Origin: an uncultured Pantoea sp.
GTDB taxonomy: Bacteria; Pseudomonadota; Gammaproteobacteria; Enterobacterales; Enterobacteriaceae
Assembly: GCA_913778495.1 (NCBI GenBank)
Contig: CAJYVD010000016.1
Span: 62,001 to 126,000 of the forward strand
Length of the DNA stretch: 64,000 nucleotides
Direction: 5' to 3'
Below are positions 1 through 13,416 of this stretch, piece after piece (the stretch's first letter is position 1; the number at the start of each line of letters is the position of its first letter). Position numbers and translations under genes: made by a program. Below the pieces are notes generated by a model that ran no database searches, was not told where the DNA came from, and saw nothing but the letters and a program-made list of their open reading frames with translations.

Positions 1-916
1 TTGGTGCATCGATCGCTTTAAATGGGCGCCCGCGCGCCGGGCTAAACAGGCCGCTGCGCAGGCGCAGACCGGCCATACGCTGGATGACAAAACGCTGGCC
101 AAAGTGGCCGCGCAGCCGGGCTGGGTAGAAACGACCGCATCGGTGTTCCCGGTGCTGACCGTGGTGCTGATTGTGCGCTCGTTCATCTTTGAGCCTTTCC
201 AGATCCCCTCTGGCTCAATGATGCCCACGCTGCTTATCGGCGACTTTATTCTGGTGGAGAAGTTTGCTTACGGGCTCAAAGATCCCATTACGCAAACCAC
301 GCTGATTCCCACGGGCCACCCGCAGCGCGGTGATGTGGCGGTGTTCAAATACCCGAAAGATCCTAGCGTCGATTACATCAAACGCGTGATCGGTTTGCCG
401 GGTGACAAAGTGGTGTTTGATCCGGCCAGCAAAACGTTGACCATCAATCCGGGCTGCGGCACCGGCAAGTGTGACTCCGCGCTGCCGGTAACCTACACCA
501 ACATTGAACCCAGCGATTTTATTCAGACCTTTAGCGGCTTTGATGGCAACGAGACCGGCAACGGTTTCTTCCAGGTGCCGCAGGGAGAGACCATGCGCGG
601 TGGGTTGCGCCTGGGCACGCGTAAAGAGACGCTGGGCGACGTGACACACAATATATTGCTGGTTAACGAAGCGCAGAGTCAGGCGAACATGTATTATCAG
701 CAGCCCGGTCAGCCGCAATCCACGTGGGTTGTACCGCAAGGACAATACTTCATGATGGGCGATAACCGCGATAACAGCGCGGACAGCCGTTATTGGGGCT
801 TTGTGCCTGAGAAGAATCTGGTTGGAAAAGCCGTCGCTATCTGGATGAGCTTTGAGAAACAGGAAGGTCAGTGGCCTACGGGCGTACGCCTGAGTCGCAT
901 TGGCGGCATTCACTGA
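1..916 (+). CDS. lepB: Signal peptidase I (C-terminal part, 5' end outside window)
   Basis: Inner-membrane serine protease that removes signal peptides from Sec- and Tat-exported proteins. The frame is open from base 2, so the cytoplasmic loop before residue Q37 of the visible part also belongs to the gene, and the N-terminal membrane segment lies outside the window. The second membrane segment (FPVLTVVLIVRSFIFEPF) leads directly into the catalytic serine motif IPSGSMMPTL; the catalytic lysine lies in DYIKRVIGLPGD, and the box MGDNRDNSADSRYWG follows. It heads the lepB-rnc-era-recO-pdxJ-acpS string in the usual enterobacterial order. Identity is certain; only the start is missing. Confidence 0.97.
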   Translation, partial: WCIDRFKWAPARRAKQAAAQAQTGHTLDDKTLAKVAAQPGWVETTASVFPVLTVVLIVRSFIFEPFQIPSGSMMPTLLIGDFILVEKFAYGLKDPITQTTLIPTGHPQRGDVAVFKYPKDPSVDYIKRVIGLPGDKVVFDPASKTLTINPGCGTGKCDSALPVTYTNIEPSDFIQTFSGFDGNETGNGFFQVPQGETMRGGLRLGTRKETLGDVTHNILLVNEAQSQANMYYQQPGQPQSTWVVPQGQYFMMGDNRDNSADSRYWGFVPEKNLVGKAVAIWMSFEKQEGQWPTGVRLSRIGGIH

Positions 917-922
917 CAATAA

Positions 923-1711
<789 letters not shown>

Positions 1712-1758
1712 ATGTTACATCGCAGCGCCCGGTGGGCGCTGATCACGTCAGGACTCGA

Positions 1759-2664
1759 ATGAGCGAACAAGAAACTTATTGCGGCTTTGTCGCGATTGTC
1801 GGTCGACCCAACGTCGGCAAATCCACCTTATTGAACCAGCTGCTGGGACAAAAGGTGTCGATCACGTCACGCAAAGCGCAAACCACCCGTCACCGCATCA
1901 TGGGCATTCACACGGAAGGCGCCTACCAGGCGATCTACGTGGATACTCCCGGGCTACACATGGAAGAAAAACGCGCCATCAACCGCTTGATGAACCGCGC
2001 GGCCAGTAGCTCAATGGGCGATGTTGAGCTGGTGATCTTTGTGGTGGAAGGCACGCGCTGGACGCCGGATGACGAGATGGTGCTGAACAAACTGCGCGCC
2101 GGTAAAGCGCCTGTGGTGTTAGCCATCAATAAAGTGGATAACATTCAGGATAAAAGTATCCTGCTGCCGCATCTGCAATTCCTTAGTCAGCAGATGGACT
2201 TCCTGGATATCGTGCCGATCTCAGCTGAACACGGCAACAACGTTGATACGCTGGCGCAAATTGCCCGTAAACGCCTGCCAAAAGCCGACCACCATTTCCC
2301 GGAAGATTACATCACCGATCGCTCGCAGCGTTTTATGGCGTCTGAGATCATCCGTGAAAAACTGATGCGCTTTCTTGGCGCAGAACTGCCCTATTCCGTT
2401 ACGGTGGAAATTGAGCAGTTTGTGGCCAACGACCGCGGCGGCTACGACATCAATGGTCTGATCCTGGTTGAGCGCGAAGGTCAGAAGAAGATGGTTATCG
2501 GCAATAAAGGCACCAAGATCAAGACCATTGGCATTGAAGCGCGCAAAGACATGGAAGAGATGTTTGAAGCGAAAGTGCATCTTGAGCTGTGGGTGAAGGT
2601 GAAATCTGGCTGGGCAGACGACGAACGTGCGTTACGCAGCCTGGGTTACACAGACGACCTCTGA
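1759..2664 (+). CDS. era: GTPase Era
   Basis: Essential GTPase that binds the 3' end of 16S rRNA and helps mature the 30S subunit. It has 301 residues from the ATG at 1759, the E. coli length; a GTG 27 bases upstream would add nine residues not seen in the family. The G domain shows G1 GRPNVGKST, the G3 motif DTPG and G4 NKVD. The C-terminal KH domain contains the [13 protein letters not shown] loop that contacts RNA. It lies 47 bases after rnc and 4 bases before recO, so it is probably cotranscribed with both. Confidence 0.97.
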   Translation: MSEQETYCGFVAIVGRPNVGKSTLLNQLLGQKVSITSRKAQTTRHRIMGIHTEGAYQAIYVDTPGLHMEEKRAINRLMNRAASSSMGDVELVIFVVEGTRWTPDDEMVLNKLRAGKAPVVLAINKVDNIQDKSILLPHLQFLSQQMDFLDIVPISAEHGNNVDTLAQIARKRLPKADHHFPEDYITDRSQRFMASEIIREKLMRFLGAELPYSVTVEIEQFVANDRGGYDINGLILVEREGQKKMVIGNKGTKIKTIGIEARKDMEEMFEAKVHLELWVKVKSGWADDERALRSLGYTDDL

Positions 2665-2668
2665 TTAG

Positions 2669-3397
2669 ATGGAAGGCTGGCAACGCGCCTTTGTGCTTCA
2701 CAGTCGCCCTTACAGCGAAACCAGCCTGCTGCTCGATCTGTTCAGCGAAAGCGAAGGGCGTGTGCGCGTGCTGGCCAAAGGCGCGCGCTCGCGGCGCTCC
2801 CAGCTCAAAGGGGCGCTGCAGCCTTTTACCCCGCTGCTGGTGCGTTGGAGCGGGCGGGGCGATGTCAAAACGCTGCGCAACGCGGAAGCCGTCTCGCTGG
2901 CGCTGCCGCTGAGCGGTATCACGCTCTATTGCGGGCTGTACGTGAACGAGCTGCTGTCGCGCGTGCTTGAGCAACAAATTCCTTTCTCCGATCTCTTCTT
3001 TGATTACCTGCATTGCCTCCAGACGCTGGCAGCCGATAACGGTTCACCCGAACCCGCGCTGCGGCGTTTCGAGCTGGCGCTGCTGGGGCACCTCGGCTAC
3101 GGCGTGGACTTTCTGCACTGTGCCGGAAGCGGCGAAGACATCGCTGACGACATGACTTACAGCTATCGCGAAGAGCGCGGTTTTATCGCCAGTCTCGTCG
3201 TGAATCAGCGTAGCTTTAGCGGTCGCCAGCTGCGTGCGCTGTGGGCGCGAGATTTCCCGGATGCAGACACGCTGCGCGCGGCCAAGCGCTTTACGCGCAT
3301 TGCGCTCAAGCCCTATCTCGGTGGTAAACCGCTGAAAAGCCAGGAGCTGTTTCGCCAGTTTGTGCCCAAGAAGCGACCTGACGCGTCAAGCGGCTAG
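2669..3397 (+). CDS. recO: DNA repair protein RecO
   Basis: Recombination mediator of the RecFOR pathway; it anneals ssDNA and helps load RecA on SSB-coated gaps. It has 242 residues, identical in length to E. coli RecO, and begins [28 protein letters not shown]. The first roughly 80 residues form the OB fold ([27 protein letters not shown]) and the rest is the helical RecO_C domain. The ATG lies 4 bases after the era stop, which suggests translational coupling. The operon then runs into pdxJ after about 70 bases. Confidence 0.96.
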   Translation: MEGWQRAFVLHSRPYSETSLLLDLFSESEGRVRVLAKGARSRRSQLKGALQPFTPLLVRWSGRGDVKTLRNAEAVSLALPLSGITLYCGLYVNELLSRVLEQQIPFSDLFFDYLHCLQTLAADNGSPEPALRRFELALLGHLGYGVDFLHCAGSGEDIADDMTYSYREERGFIASLVVNQRSFSGRQLRALWARDFPDADTLRAAKRFTRIALKPYLGGKPLKSQELFRQFVPKKRPDASSG

Positions 3398-3468
3398 CGC
3401 GCGGGTCTCGTTTGTTATATCCAAGCCGCGGTACACTGCATTCACACTGAACATCGTAGAGGATTATC

Positions 3469-4200
3469 ATGGCTGAGTTGCTGTTAGGCGTTAATATCGA
3501 CCACATCGCCACTGTGCGTAATGCACGCGGTACGCATTACCCCGATCCGGTTCAGGCCGCGTTTGTCTCTGAACAGGCTGGCGCAGACGGGATTACCGTG
3601 CATTTACGTGAAGATCGCCGCCACATTACCGATCGCGATGTGCGCATCCTGCGTGACACCATCCAGACGCGCATGAACCTGGAAATGGCCGTGACCGATG
3701 AGATGATCGCCATTGCCTGCGAGATTAAACCGCACTTTGTGTGCCTGGTGCCGGAGAAGCGTCAGGAAGTCACCACCGAAGGCGGACTCGATGTGGCCGG
3801 GCAGCAAGATAAGCTAGATCGCGCGGTGAAGCAGCTCAGCGACGCCGGTATTCTGGTCTCGCTGTTCATTGATGCCGATCGGCGCCAAATTGAAGCGGCG
3901 GTCGCGAGCGGCGCGCCCTACATCGAAATTCATACCGGTGCCTATGCCGAGGCGCCGGAAGGCCCGGCGCGTGAAGCGGAATTGACGCGTATTCGCGATG
4001 CCGCGACCTTTGCCGCCGGCCTGGGGCTTAAGGTCAATGCGGGGCATGGCCTGACGTATCACAACGTGCAGCCCATCGCCGCGCTGCCGGAAATGCATGA
4101 ATTGAATATTGGCCATGCCATTATTGGTCGTGCCCTGTTCAGCGGTCTGGCGGATGCCGTGAAAGAAATGAAGCAGCTGATGCGGGAAGCGCGCCGCTAA
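3469..4200 (+). CDS. pdxJ: Pyridoxine 5'-phosphate synthase
   Basis: Condenses 1-deoxyxylulose 5-phosphate with 3-amino-2-oxopropyl phosphate to give pyridoxine 5'-phosphate, the last ring-forming step of DXP-dependent vitamin B6 synthesis. The 243-residue TIM barrel starts [21 protein letters not shown], the PdxJ N-terminal signature. HLREDRRHI and the phosphate-binding [11 protein letters not shown] and [11 protein letters not shown] segments are intact. A good ribosome site (AGAGGA) precedes the ATG. Its stop overlaps the first base of acpS, the usual pdxJ-acpS coupling. Confidence 0.97.
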   Translation: MAELLLGVNIDHIATVRNARGTHYPDPVQAAFVSEQAGADGITVHLREDRRHITDRDVRILRDTIQTRMNLEMAVTDEMIAIACEIKPHFVCLVPEKRQEVTTEGGLDVAGQQDKLDRAVKQLSDAGILVSLFIDADRRQIEAAVASGAPYIEIHTGAYAEAPEGPAREAELTRIRDAATFAAGLGLKVNAGHGLTYHNVQPIAALPEMHELNIGHAIIGRALFSGLADAVKEMKQLMREARR

Positions 4201-4580
4201 TGGCCATTTTAGGGCTCGGCAGCGACATCGTCGAAATCGAACGCATCGCGGGCGTGATTGCGCGTTCCGGCGATCGCCTGGCGCGACGGGTATTGAGCGA
4301 GGCTGAATGGCAGCAATATCAGGCGCATCAGCAGCCGGTGCGCTTTTTGGCGAAGCGTTTTGCAGTCAAAGAGGCGGCGGCCAAGGCATTCGGGACCGGC
4401 ATTCGCGGAGGGCTCGCGTTCAACCAGTTCGAAGTTTACAACGATGCGCTGGGAAAACCCGGGCTGCGTTTCTTTGAGCAGGCGGAAGTGATTGCCAGGC
4501 AGCTTGGCGTTAACCACGTTCACGTCACGCTGGCGGACGAACGGCATTATGCGTGCGCCACGGTGATTATTGAGCGCTAA
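4200..4580 (+). CDS. acpS: Holo-[acyl-carrier-protein] synthase
   Basis: Transfers 4'-phosphopantetheine from CoA to apo-acyl carrier protein, which activates fatty acid synthesis. It has 126 residues. The N-terminal [12 protein letters not shown] motif supplies the metal-binding aspartate (D9), and [17 protein letters not shown] contains the second metal ligand, a glutamate. The ATG shares its A with the TAA of pdxJ. The 3' end overlaps the convergent yfhL by four bases, so acpS closes the lepB-rnc operon. Confidence 0.97.
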   Translation: MAILGLGSDIVEIERIAGVIARSGDRLARRVLSEAEWQQYQAHQQPVRFLAKRFAVKEAAAKAFGTGIRGGLAFNQFEVYNDALGKPGLRFFEQAEVIARQLGVNHVHVTLADERHYACATVIIER

Positions 4581-4834
4581 TTAACGCGTGAGTGCAGCGT
4601 GACAAACTTGTCCCACAGCGCATCCCGGCTCTCGGTGTGCTGTGGGTCCGTCACGATGGTGTTATCAATCGGGCAAACTTGCTGGCAAGTAGGCGCGTCA
4701 TAATGGCCGATGCACTCGGTGCAGCGCGCCGCGTCAATTTCATAGATTGCCTCACCCAAGCTTATTGCCTGATTGGGGCACTCCGGCTCGCACATATCGC
4801 AGTTAATGCATTTTGAGGTGATCAGTAACGCCAT
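4577..4834 (-). CDS. yfhL: Ferredoxin-like protein YfhL, two [4Fe-4S] sites
   Basis: Small 85-residue ferredoxin of the 2[4Fe-4S] Alvinella type. The first cluster motif is [15 protein letters not shown] and the second is [18 protein letters not shown], the latter with the longer insert typical of this subfamily. The start is the ATG at 4834 ([13 protein letters not shown]); an upstream in-frame start would add a Pro/Arg stretch absent from the family. The electron-transfer partner is not known from the sequence. It converges on acpS, as in E. coli. It is an Fe-S client in a genome segment whose isc scaffold genes are missing. Confidence 0.93.
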   Translation of the reverse strand: MALLITSKCINCDMCEPECPNQAISLGEAIYEIDAARCTECIGHYDAPTCQQVCPIDNTIVTDPQHTESRDALWDKFVTLHSRVN

Positions 4835-4982
4835 CGCGGTCACACGCAGGGGTGGGGGAGGCGCGCACCTTATCATAAAAGGCGCGGCCGCGTCAGGCGG
4901 GTTTCTTGCGCCTAATCAAACCGCGGGCACATTTCCGCCTGTTCACCGCTCCGCCCGTGACGGCGCATCGTTTTCACCCCCG

Positions 4983-5822
4983 TTAAACCAACTTTTTAAC
5001 CAGCGCTTCACTGTGGCGAATATGGCTTGATGCGCGCTCGGGATCGTGCTGCACCAGGGCCATAAAGAGCAGGTCGGTCAGCGCCAGCTGGGCGCTGGTA
5101 GAGGAGATTGCTGCGCTGCGCGTGCTCTGCTCTTCTGCAACCGTATACAGGCAGATGGAGGCAATTTGCTGCAGCGAATTGGGCGTGAAACCGGTAAAAG
5201 CCAGCACATCGACACCCAGCTGCGCCGCTTCCTGCGCGGCCAGATTGATTTCGCGGCGTTCACCGGTGTACGAGAGCGCCAGCAGTACGTCGCCTGGCGC
5301 CATCCCCTGCACGCTGGCCAGCAGGGCATGCATATCCTGCTCTGCCACCGCGTTGATGCCGATCTTCATCAGCTTCCAGGAAAAATCTTTGGCCACCAGA
5401 CCGGACGCGCCGATCCCCACCAGCAAAATACGGTTGGCGTGTTTCAACAGCTGCAGCGTCTCCAGCAGCTTCTCTTCGCTATTGATATCCAGCGTGGCGC
5501 GAATCGCCGATATCTTTTCCGTCAGCAGCTTTTCACCCACCACTTTCAGCGGATCGTCGCTGAGAATATGGTTATGCACGGTAATCGCGTCGCGTTCGGC
5601 CAGCGATTCACTCAAAGCCAATTTAAGCGCCGGAAAGCCTTTGTAGCCCAGCTTTTGCGCGAACTTCACCACGCTTGACTGACTGACGCCCGCTTCTTCC
5701 GCAAGCTTTTGTGAACTCAAATGCCGTGCCCGGTCGGGCTGCGACAGTAAAAAATCGGCCAGCCGTCGCTCATTGAGCGCCAGTCGAGGGTAGAGCTGGC
5801 GAATACGCAGTAAAGAGCTCAT
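4983..5822 (-). CDS. yfhH: RpiR/MurR-family transcriptional regulator YfhH
   Basis: 279-residue regulator with an N-terminal RpiR-type helix-turn-helix (roughly residues 1-77, including SSQKLAEEAGVSQSSVVKFAQKLGYKGFPALK) and a C-terminal SIS domain (roughly residues 125-250; ILLVGIGASGLVAKDFSWKL and LLALSYTGERREI) that binds phosphosugars in this family. The position between yfhL and pgpC matches E. coli yfhH. Ligand and targets are unknown, and no amino-sugar gene such as murQ lies beside it. It is transcribed away from pgpC, so the 200-base gap probably holds divergent promoters. Confidence 0.9.
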   Translation of the reverse strand: MSSLLRIRQLYPRLALNERRLADFLLSQPDRARHLSSQKLAEEAGVSQSSVVKFAQKLGYKGFPALKLALSESLAERDAITVHNHILSDDPLKVVGEKLLTEKISAIRATLDINSEEKLLETLQLLKHANRILLVGIGASGLVAKDFSWKLMKIGINAVAEQDMHALLASVQGMAPGDVLLALSYTGERREINLAAQEAAQLGVDVLAFTGFTPNSLQQIASICLYTVAEEQSTRSAAISSTSAQLALTDLLFMALVQHDPERASSHIRHSEALVKKLV

Positions 5823-6023
5823 GTCCTATCCTTCATTCCCCGTTAGCGTGGAGCATAGTTAAAGGGCGCACTGTCGCGTTAAGGGACAACCGCGTGACAG
5901 AGAGAATAAACTATTCTGCGCTTATTGTAGTCATTGGAATTAAAAATGAGTGGTTTCGACCTCAAGCGCGAAGCTGGCTACACTGTAGGCAAGCCGTAAA
6001 ACGCATTAATTAAGGAGTGGAGT

Positions 6024-8667
<2,644 letters not shown>

Positions 8668-8831
8668 ATAGTTGTCTCGTAATGGCTCACAGGCCTCTGT
8701 CTTTTAAAGGCAGTATTTATGTTGTTTCACTTCCCAGAGCGAGGGGCATTTTGCGCAACAAAGCGGGGCAGGGCAACTCATATAGCAAGTTTTGCGCAAA
8801 ATTCAGTCAAATCCTGTGTCCGATAAATTCT

Positions 8832-8870
8832 GCGCAAACGGTTTCGTAACCGGTGCTGTTTCTCTATAAT
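8832..8870 (+). promoter_or_regulatory. PurR operator and -10 box of purL
   Basis: GCGCAAACGGTTTCGT at 8832-8847 matches the PurR consensus ACGCAAACGTTTTCGT at 14 of 16 positions. A perfect TATAAT at 8865-8870 lies 17 bases downstream, so the operator covers the -35 region. Repression by PurR with guanine or hypoxanthine is expected from the E. coli purL precedent. Two further TTTTGCGCAA-like motifs upstream (about 8751 and 8791) lie in the rest of the 269-base mltF-purL gap and have no clear assignment. Confidence 0.85.
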
Positions 8871-8936
8871 ACTGCCCGTTTTCCCTGTTGCGCCCAAAGA
8901 AGCGTCGCCCGGCGCTTCGAAGACGAGAGATCTTTA

Positions 8937-11900
8937 ATGATGGAAATTCTGCGTGGTTCGCCCGCTCTGTCGGCATTTCGTGTAAACAAACTGCTGACCC
9001 GTTTTCAGGACGCTCACCTGCCAGTGAGTGATATTTACGCCGAGTACGTCCATTTTGCCGATGTCAGCGCACCGCTTAATGCCGATGAACATGCCCGTTT
9101 GCAACGTCTGCTGAAATACGGTCCTTCTCTCGCCGAACACGCGCCACAAGGGCGTCTGTTGCTGGTTACGCCGCGCCCCGGCACGCTTTCACCCTGGTCA
9201 TCTAAAGCCACCGATATCGCCCACAACTGTGGTTTGCCGCAGGTCGTTCGCCTGGAGCGCGGCATCGCGTTTTATGTGCAGGCGCCCGCGTTAACCGACG
9301 CGCAGTGGGCACAGCTGGCCAGCCTGCTGCACGACCGCATGATGGAAACCGTGTTTAGCGACCTCAATGACGCAGAGCAGCTGTTTGCTCAACACCAACC
9401 GCAGCCGCTAAAGAGTGTAGATGTGCTCAACGGCGGCCGCCAGGCGCTGGAGCAGGCCAACACCACGCTGGGGCTGGCGCTGGCAGATGACGAAATTGAC
9501 TATCTGCTTGAGGCCTTTACCCGCCTCGGCCGTAATCCCAACGACATCGAACTTTATATGTTCGCGCAGGCTAACTCTGAGCACTGCCGCCACAAAATTT
9601 TCAACGCCGACTGGATTATTGACGGCGAAAAACAGCCTAAGTCGCTGTTTAAAATGATTAAAAACACCTTTGAGCAGCATCCCGATCACGTATTGTCTGC
9701 CTATAAAGACAATGCCGCGGTGATGGAAGGTTCCGAGGTAGGCCGCTTCTACGCCGACGCGCAGAAGGGCGAATATGCGTTTCATCAGGAAGCCGCACAC
9801 ATCCTGATGAAAGTGGAAACCCACAACCATCCCACCGCGATTTCTCCCTGGCCGGGCGCGGCTACCGGTTCGGGCGGGGAAATCCGTGACGAAGGCGCTA
9901 CCGGGCGCGGTGCGAAACCCAAAGCGGGCCTCGTGGGCTTTTCCGTCTCTAACCTGCGCATTCCGGGCTTTGAACAGCCGTGGGAAGAGGATTTCGGTAA
10001 GCCCGATCGCATCGTCACCGCGCTGGACATCATGACCGACGGCCCGCTGGGCGGCGCGGCTTTTAACAATGAATTTGGCCGTCCCGCCCTGAATGGCTAC
10101 TTCCGCACTTATGAAGCGCGCGTCAATAGCCATAACGGTGAAGAGCTGCGCGGCTACCATAAGCCGATTATGCTGGCGGGCGGCATAGGTAATATCCGCG
10201 CCGATCACGTGCAGAAAGGGGAAATCGTTGTTGGCGCGAAGCTGGTGGTGCTGGGCGGCCCGGCGATGAATATTGGCCTTGGCGGCGGCGCGGCGTCGTC
10301 CATGGCGTCCGGTCAGTCGGATGCCGATCTCGACTTCGCCTCGGTGCAGCGCGACAACCCAGAAATGGAGCGGCGCTGTCAGGAAGTGATCGACCGCTGC
10401 TGGCAGTTGGGCGAAGACAACCCGATTCTGTTTATTCACGATGTGGGCGCGGGCGGCCTCTCTAACGCCATGCCGGAATTAGTGAGCGACGGCGGTCGCG
10501 GCGGTCGCTTTAATCTGCGCGATATCCTCAGCGATGAGCCGGGCATGAGCCCGCTTGAAGTGTGGTGTAATGAATCGCAGGAGCGCTATGTGCTCGCGGT
10601 GGCGCCAGAGAAGCTGGCGCTGTTTGACACGCTGTGTCAGCGCGAGCGTGCCCCCTATGCGGTGATTGGCGAGGCCACGGAAGAGCATCACCTGACACTG
10701 ACCGACAGCCACTTCGGCAACGATCCCATTGATATGCCGCTAGACGTTCTGCTGGGTAAAACGCCGAAAATGACGCGCGACGTGACGCGCCAGCAGGCCA
10801 ACGGCGCGGCGCTTCAGCGCGACGGCATTACCGTGGCCGATGCGGTGCATCGCGTCCTGCATCTGCCTGGCGTAGCTGAGAAAACCTTCCTGATCACCAT
10901 TGGTGACCGTAGCGTGACCGGCATGGTGGCGCGCGATCAGATGGTGGGGCCGTGGCAAATTCCGGTAGCAAACTGCGCGGTGACCACCGCCAGCCTCGAC
11001 AGCTATCACGGTGAAGCCTTTGCCTTGGGCGAACGTGCGCCGGTCGCGCTGCTGGACTTCGCCGCGTCGGGACGTCTGGCCGTGGGGGAAGCGCTGACGA
11101 ACCTGGCGGCCACCGCCATTGGCTCGCTCAAGCGCGTTAAACTCTCCGCAAACTGGATGGCTGCCGCCGGCCATCCAGGCGAAGACGCCGGCTTGTACGA
11201 AGCGGTGAAAGCGGTTGGGGAAGAGTTATGTCCCGCGCTCGGCATCACCATTCCGGTGGGCAAAGACTCCATGTCCATGAAAACCCGCTGGCAGCAGGGT
11301 GACGAGCAGCGCGAGATGACGTCGCCGCTGTCGCTGGTGATCACCGCCTTCGCCCGCGTGGAAGATGTGCGTCAGACGGTGACGCCGCAGCTGCAGGCCG
11401 ATGGCGATAATCTGCTGCTGCTGGTGGATCTCGGCAACGGCGCCAACACGCTAGGCGCGACCGCGCTGTCGCAAGTGTATCGTCAACTGGGTGACAAGCC
11501 AGCTGACGTGCGGGATGCCGCTCAGTTGGCTGGCTTCTTTAACGCCATTCAGGCGCTGGTTACTCAGCAGAAACTGCTCGCCTATCACGACCGCTCCGAC
11601 GGCGGCTTGCTGGTGACGCTGGCAGAGATGGCCTTCGCCGGTCACTGCGGCATTGACGTCGATATCGCGGCGTTGGGCAGCGATGCGCTGGCGGCGCTGT
11701 TTACCGAGGAGCTGGGCGCGGTGCTGCAAATCAACGCGGCCGATCGCGCGCAGGTTGAGCAGATCCTCGCGGAACACGGCCTGCGCGACAACGTGCACGT
11801 GCTAGGACAGGCGCAGCCTGGCGATCGCTTCACGATCCGCGCGGGCGAACAGGCGGTCTATAGCGAAAGCCGTAACACGCTGCGCACGTGGTGGGCTGAA

Positions 11901-12827
11901 ACGACCTGGCAGATGCAACGCCTGCGCGACAACCCGGCTTGCGCCGATCAAGAGCACGCGGTCAAGCAGGATGACAACGATCCGGGCCTGAACGTCACAT
12001 TGAGTTTTGATCCGGCAGAAGACGTGGCGGCACCGATGATTGCAACCGGCGCCCGCCCGCGGGTGGCGGTGCTGCGCGAGCAGGGCGTTAACTCCCACGT
12101 GGAGATGGCGGCCGCCTTCCACCGCGCAGGTTTTACGGCGGTAGATGTGCACATGAGCGATCTGCTGGCGGGGCGCCACGATCTGGATGGGTTTAACGCG
12201 CTGGTCGCGTGTGGCGGCTTCTCCTATGGCGACGTGCTGGGCGCGGGTGAAGGCTGGGCAAAATCGATTCTGTTCAACGATCGGGTGCGCGATACGTTTG
12301 AAGCGTTCTTCCATCGTCCACAGACGCTGGCGCTGGGCGTGTGCAACGGCTGTCAGATGATGTCCAACCTGCGCGAGCTGATCCCAGGCAGTGAACTGTG
12401 GCCGCGCTTTGTGCGTAACCAGTCCGAGCGTTTTGAAGCGCGTTTCAGCCTGGTGGAAGTGACCAACAGCGGTTCACTGCTGCTTGATGGCATGGCCGGT
12501 TCGCGTATGCCGATCGCCGTATCACACGGGGAAGGTTACGTTGAAGTGCGCGATGCCGCTCATCTGGCCGCGCTGGAGACGGCGGGTCTGGTGGCGCTGC
12601 GGTTTGTGGACAACTACGGCGCTGTCACGGAAACCTATCCGGCAAACCCGAACGGGTCACCGAACGGTATCACGGCGGTCACCAATGAAAGCGGCCGCGT
12701 GACCATTATGATGCCGCACCCTGAGCGCGTGTTCCGCACCGTCAGCAACTCCTGGCATCCGGCTGAGTGGGGCGAAGATGGACCGTGGATGCGGATTTTC
12801 CGCAACGCGCGCAAGCAGCTGGGCTGA
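8937..12827 (+). CDS. purL: Phosphoribosylformylglycinamidine synthase
   Basis: Large single-chain FGAM synthase, the fourth step of purine synthesis: it uses ATP and glutamine to convert FGAR to FGAM. It has 1296 residues from the ATG at 8937 ([20 protein letters not shown]), one more than E. coli; the frame extends 84 bases upstream but through the promoter. Domains in order: N-terminal PurS-like, linker, two AIRS-type ATP-binding halves ([53 protein letters not shown]), and a C-terminal class I glutaminase with the nucleophile in [10 protein letters not shown] and the His/Glu end in [10 protein letters not shown]. It is monocistronic, ending in a strong terminator. Confidence 0.98.
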   Translation: MMEILRGSPALSAFRVNKLLTRFQDAHLPVSDIYAEYVHFADVSAPLNADEHARLQRLLKYGPSLAEHAPQGRLLLVTPRPGTLSPWSSKATDIAHNCGLPQVVRLERGIAFYVQAPALTDAQWAQLASLLHDRMMETVFSDLNDAEQLFAQHQPQPLKSVDVLNGGRQALEQANTTLGLALADDEIDYLLEAFTRLGRNPNDIELYMFAQANSEHCRHKIFNADWIIDGEKQPKSLFKMIKNTFEQHPDHVLSAYKDNAAVMEGSEVGRFYADAQKGEYAFHQEAAHILMKVETHNHPTAISPWPGAATGSGGEIRDEGATGRGAKPKAGLVGFSVSNLRIPGFEQPWEEDFGKPDRIVTALDIMTDGPLGGAAFNNEFGRPALNGYFRTYEARVNSHNGEELRGYHKPIMLAGGIGNIRADHVQKGEIVVGAKLVVLGGPAMNIGLGGGAASSMASGQSDADLDFASVQRDNPEMERRCQEVIDRCWQLGEDNPILFIHDVGAGGLSNAMPELVSDGGRGGRFNLRDILSDEPGMSPLEVWCNESQERYVLAVAPEKLALFDTLCQRERAPYAVIGEATEEHHLTLTDSHFGNDPIDMPLDVLLGKTPKMTRDVTRQQANGAALQRDGITVADAVHRVLHLPGVAEKTFLITIGDRSVTGMVARDQMVGPWQIPVANCAVTTASLDSYHGEAFALGERAPVALLDFAASGRLAVGEALTNLAATAIGSLKRVKLSANWMAAAGHPGEDAGLYEAVKAVGEELCPALGITIPVGKDSMSMKTRWQQGDEQREMTSPLSLVITAFARVEDVRQTVTPQLQADGDNLLLLVDLGNGANTLGATALSQVYRQLGDKPADVRDAAQLAGFFNAIQALVTQQKLLAYHDRSDGGLLVTLAEMAFAGHCGIDVDIAALGSDALAALFTEELGAVLQINAADRAQVEQILAEHGLRDNVHVLGQAQPGDRFTIRAGEQAVYSESRNTLRTWWAETTWQMQRLRDNPACADQEHAVKQDDNDPGLNVTLSFDPAEDVAAPMIATGARPRVAVLREQGVNSHVEMAAAFHRAGFTAVDVHMSDLLAGRHDLDGFNALVACGGFSYGDVLGAGEGWAKSILFNDRVRDTFEAFFHRPQTLALGVCNGCQMMSNLRELIPGSELWPRFVRNQSERFEARFSLVEVTNSGSLLLDGMAGSRMPIAVSHGEGYVEVRDAAHLAALETAGLVALRFVDNYGAVTETYPANPNGSPNGITAVTNESGRVTIMMPHPERVFRTVSNSWHPAEWGEDGPWMRIFRNARKQLG

Positions 12828-12849
12828 TCTCTCCTCTCTTTTGCAATCC

Positions 12850-12876
12850 AAGGCCGCCGCGAGCGGCCTTTTTTTT
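12850..12876 (+). terminator. Rho-independent terminator of purL
   Basis: Stem AAGGCCGC / GCGGCCTT with a five-base loop, followed by a run of T, 22 bases after the purL stop. Confidence 0.9.
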
Positions 12877-12905
12877 ACAATAAATATGAGCAGGGCCGAT
12901 GCGGC

Positions 12906-13020
12906 TGTCGGAAATCAGCGACAGAGCTGGCTTAGTAGTGTTGCTAAATGGCGACATCTAATCCCTTGATTCTTATCAGGGCAGGAAAAGGGCGCGCTGC
13001 GGTGTTGCTCAATAGCGACA
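12906..13020 (+). promoter_or_regulatory. Three GlrR binding sites upstream of glmY
   Basis: Three copies of the GlrR pattern TGTC-N10-GACA stand upstream of the sigma54 promoter: 12906-12923 (perfect), 12939-12956 (TGTT-N10-GACA) and 13003-13020 (TGTT-N10-GACA). Sites two and three share GCTMAATRGC in the spacer. In E. coli and Salmonella phosphorylated GlrR binds three such sites to activate glmY. The regulator genes glrK and glrR lie just downstream. The sites occupy most of the otherwise gene-free stretch between the purL terminator and glmY. Confidence 0.85.
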
Positions 13021-13103
13021 CTTTTTGCCGTGCCCGCCCAATGTTTGTGACGCTTCAGCCCGATGAGCACGGGAAACCGCTGAAAATATAAGATATTTAT
13101 TTT

Positions 13104-13125
13104 TTGGCACGGTTGTTGCTATAAT
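13104..13125 (+). promoter_or_regulatory. Overlapping sigma54 and sigma70 promoters of glmY
   Basis: TTGGCACG at 13104-13111 (-24) and TTGCT at 13116-13120 (-12), with four bases between, is a near-perfect sigma54 promoter. A sigma70-type TATAAT at 13120-13125 shares its first base with the -12 element. Both would start transcription near 13131-13132. The same overlap is known for E. coli glmY. Confidence 0.88.
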
Positions 13126-13130
13126 TAACT

Positions 13131-13346
13131 TGCTGCTCATTCACCTGTTTATGATTGCCCCGTTCTGCGGTTGAGCTCATAAAAATAGAATGACGCACAA
13201 AACGGAGCCTGCCGTCCACACGACCGATAATCGCGTGCTTTGCAACGTTATCAAACACCGGACGTCACGTTGAGTAAGGCTCCACCTCATTCCCCGGTGA
13301 TGCTGCGGCGTTACCTGAACGGCAGGCCTTCTGGCCTGCCGTTTTT
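13131..13346 (+). ncRNA. glmY: Small RNA GlmY
   Basis: No protein-coding frame is needed to explain this interval. The predicted 5' end (TGCTGCTCATTCACC) resembles the E. coli GlmY 5' end (AGTGGCTCATTCACC). The promoter and the three GlrR sites match the glmY arrangement, and the gene sits between purL and glrK as in E. coli. The 3' end is a strong terminator, AACGGCAGGCC TTCT GGCCTGCCGTT plus T run (13319-13346). GlmY titrates RapZ, protecting GlmZ, which activates glmS translation. The 5' end is inferred from promoter geometry; the length (about 216 bases) is longer than the E. coli primary transcript, so the exact ends are uncertain. Confidence 0.82.
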
Positions 13347-13416
13347 GTTTCCTGCTTTCTTACGTACGCAGACTCCGCTAGCATGCCAGCAGCGCATTTT
13401 TTAAGGACGCACGGCT

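Noticed and set aside
5046-5678. 210-codon plus-strand frame opposite yfhH
   Set aside because: Antisense shadow of the RpiR-family gene with no start signal.
9408-10439. Long 343-codon open frame on the minus strand inside purL
   Set aside because: It is the antisense shadow of a highly conserved purL region, with no ribosome site and low-complexity His/Arg-rich translation.
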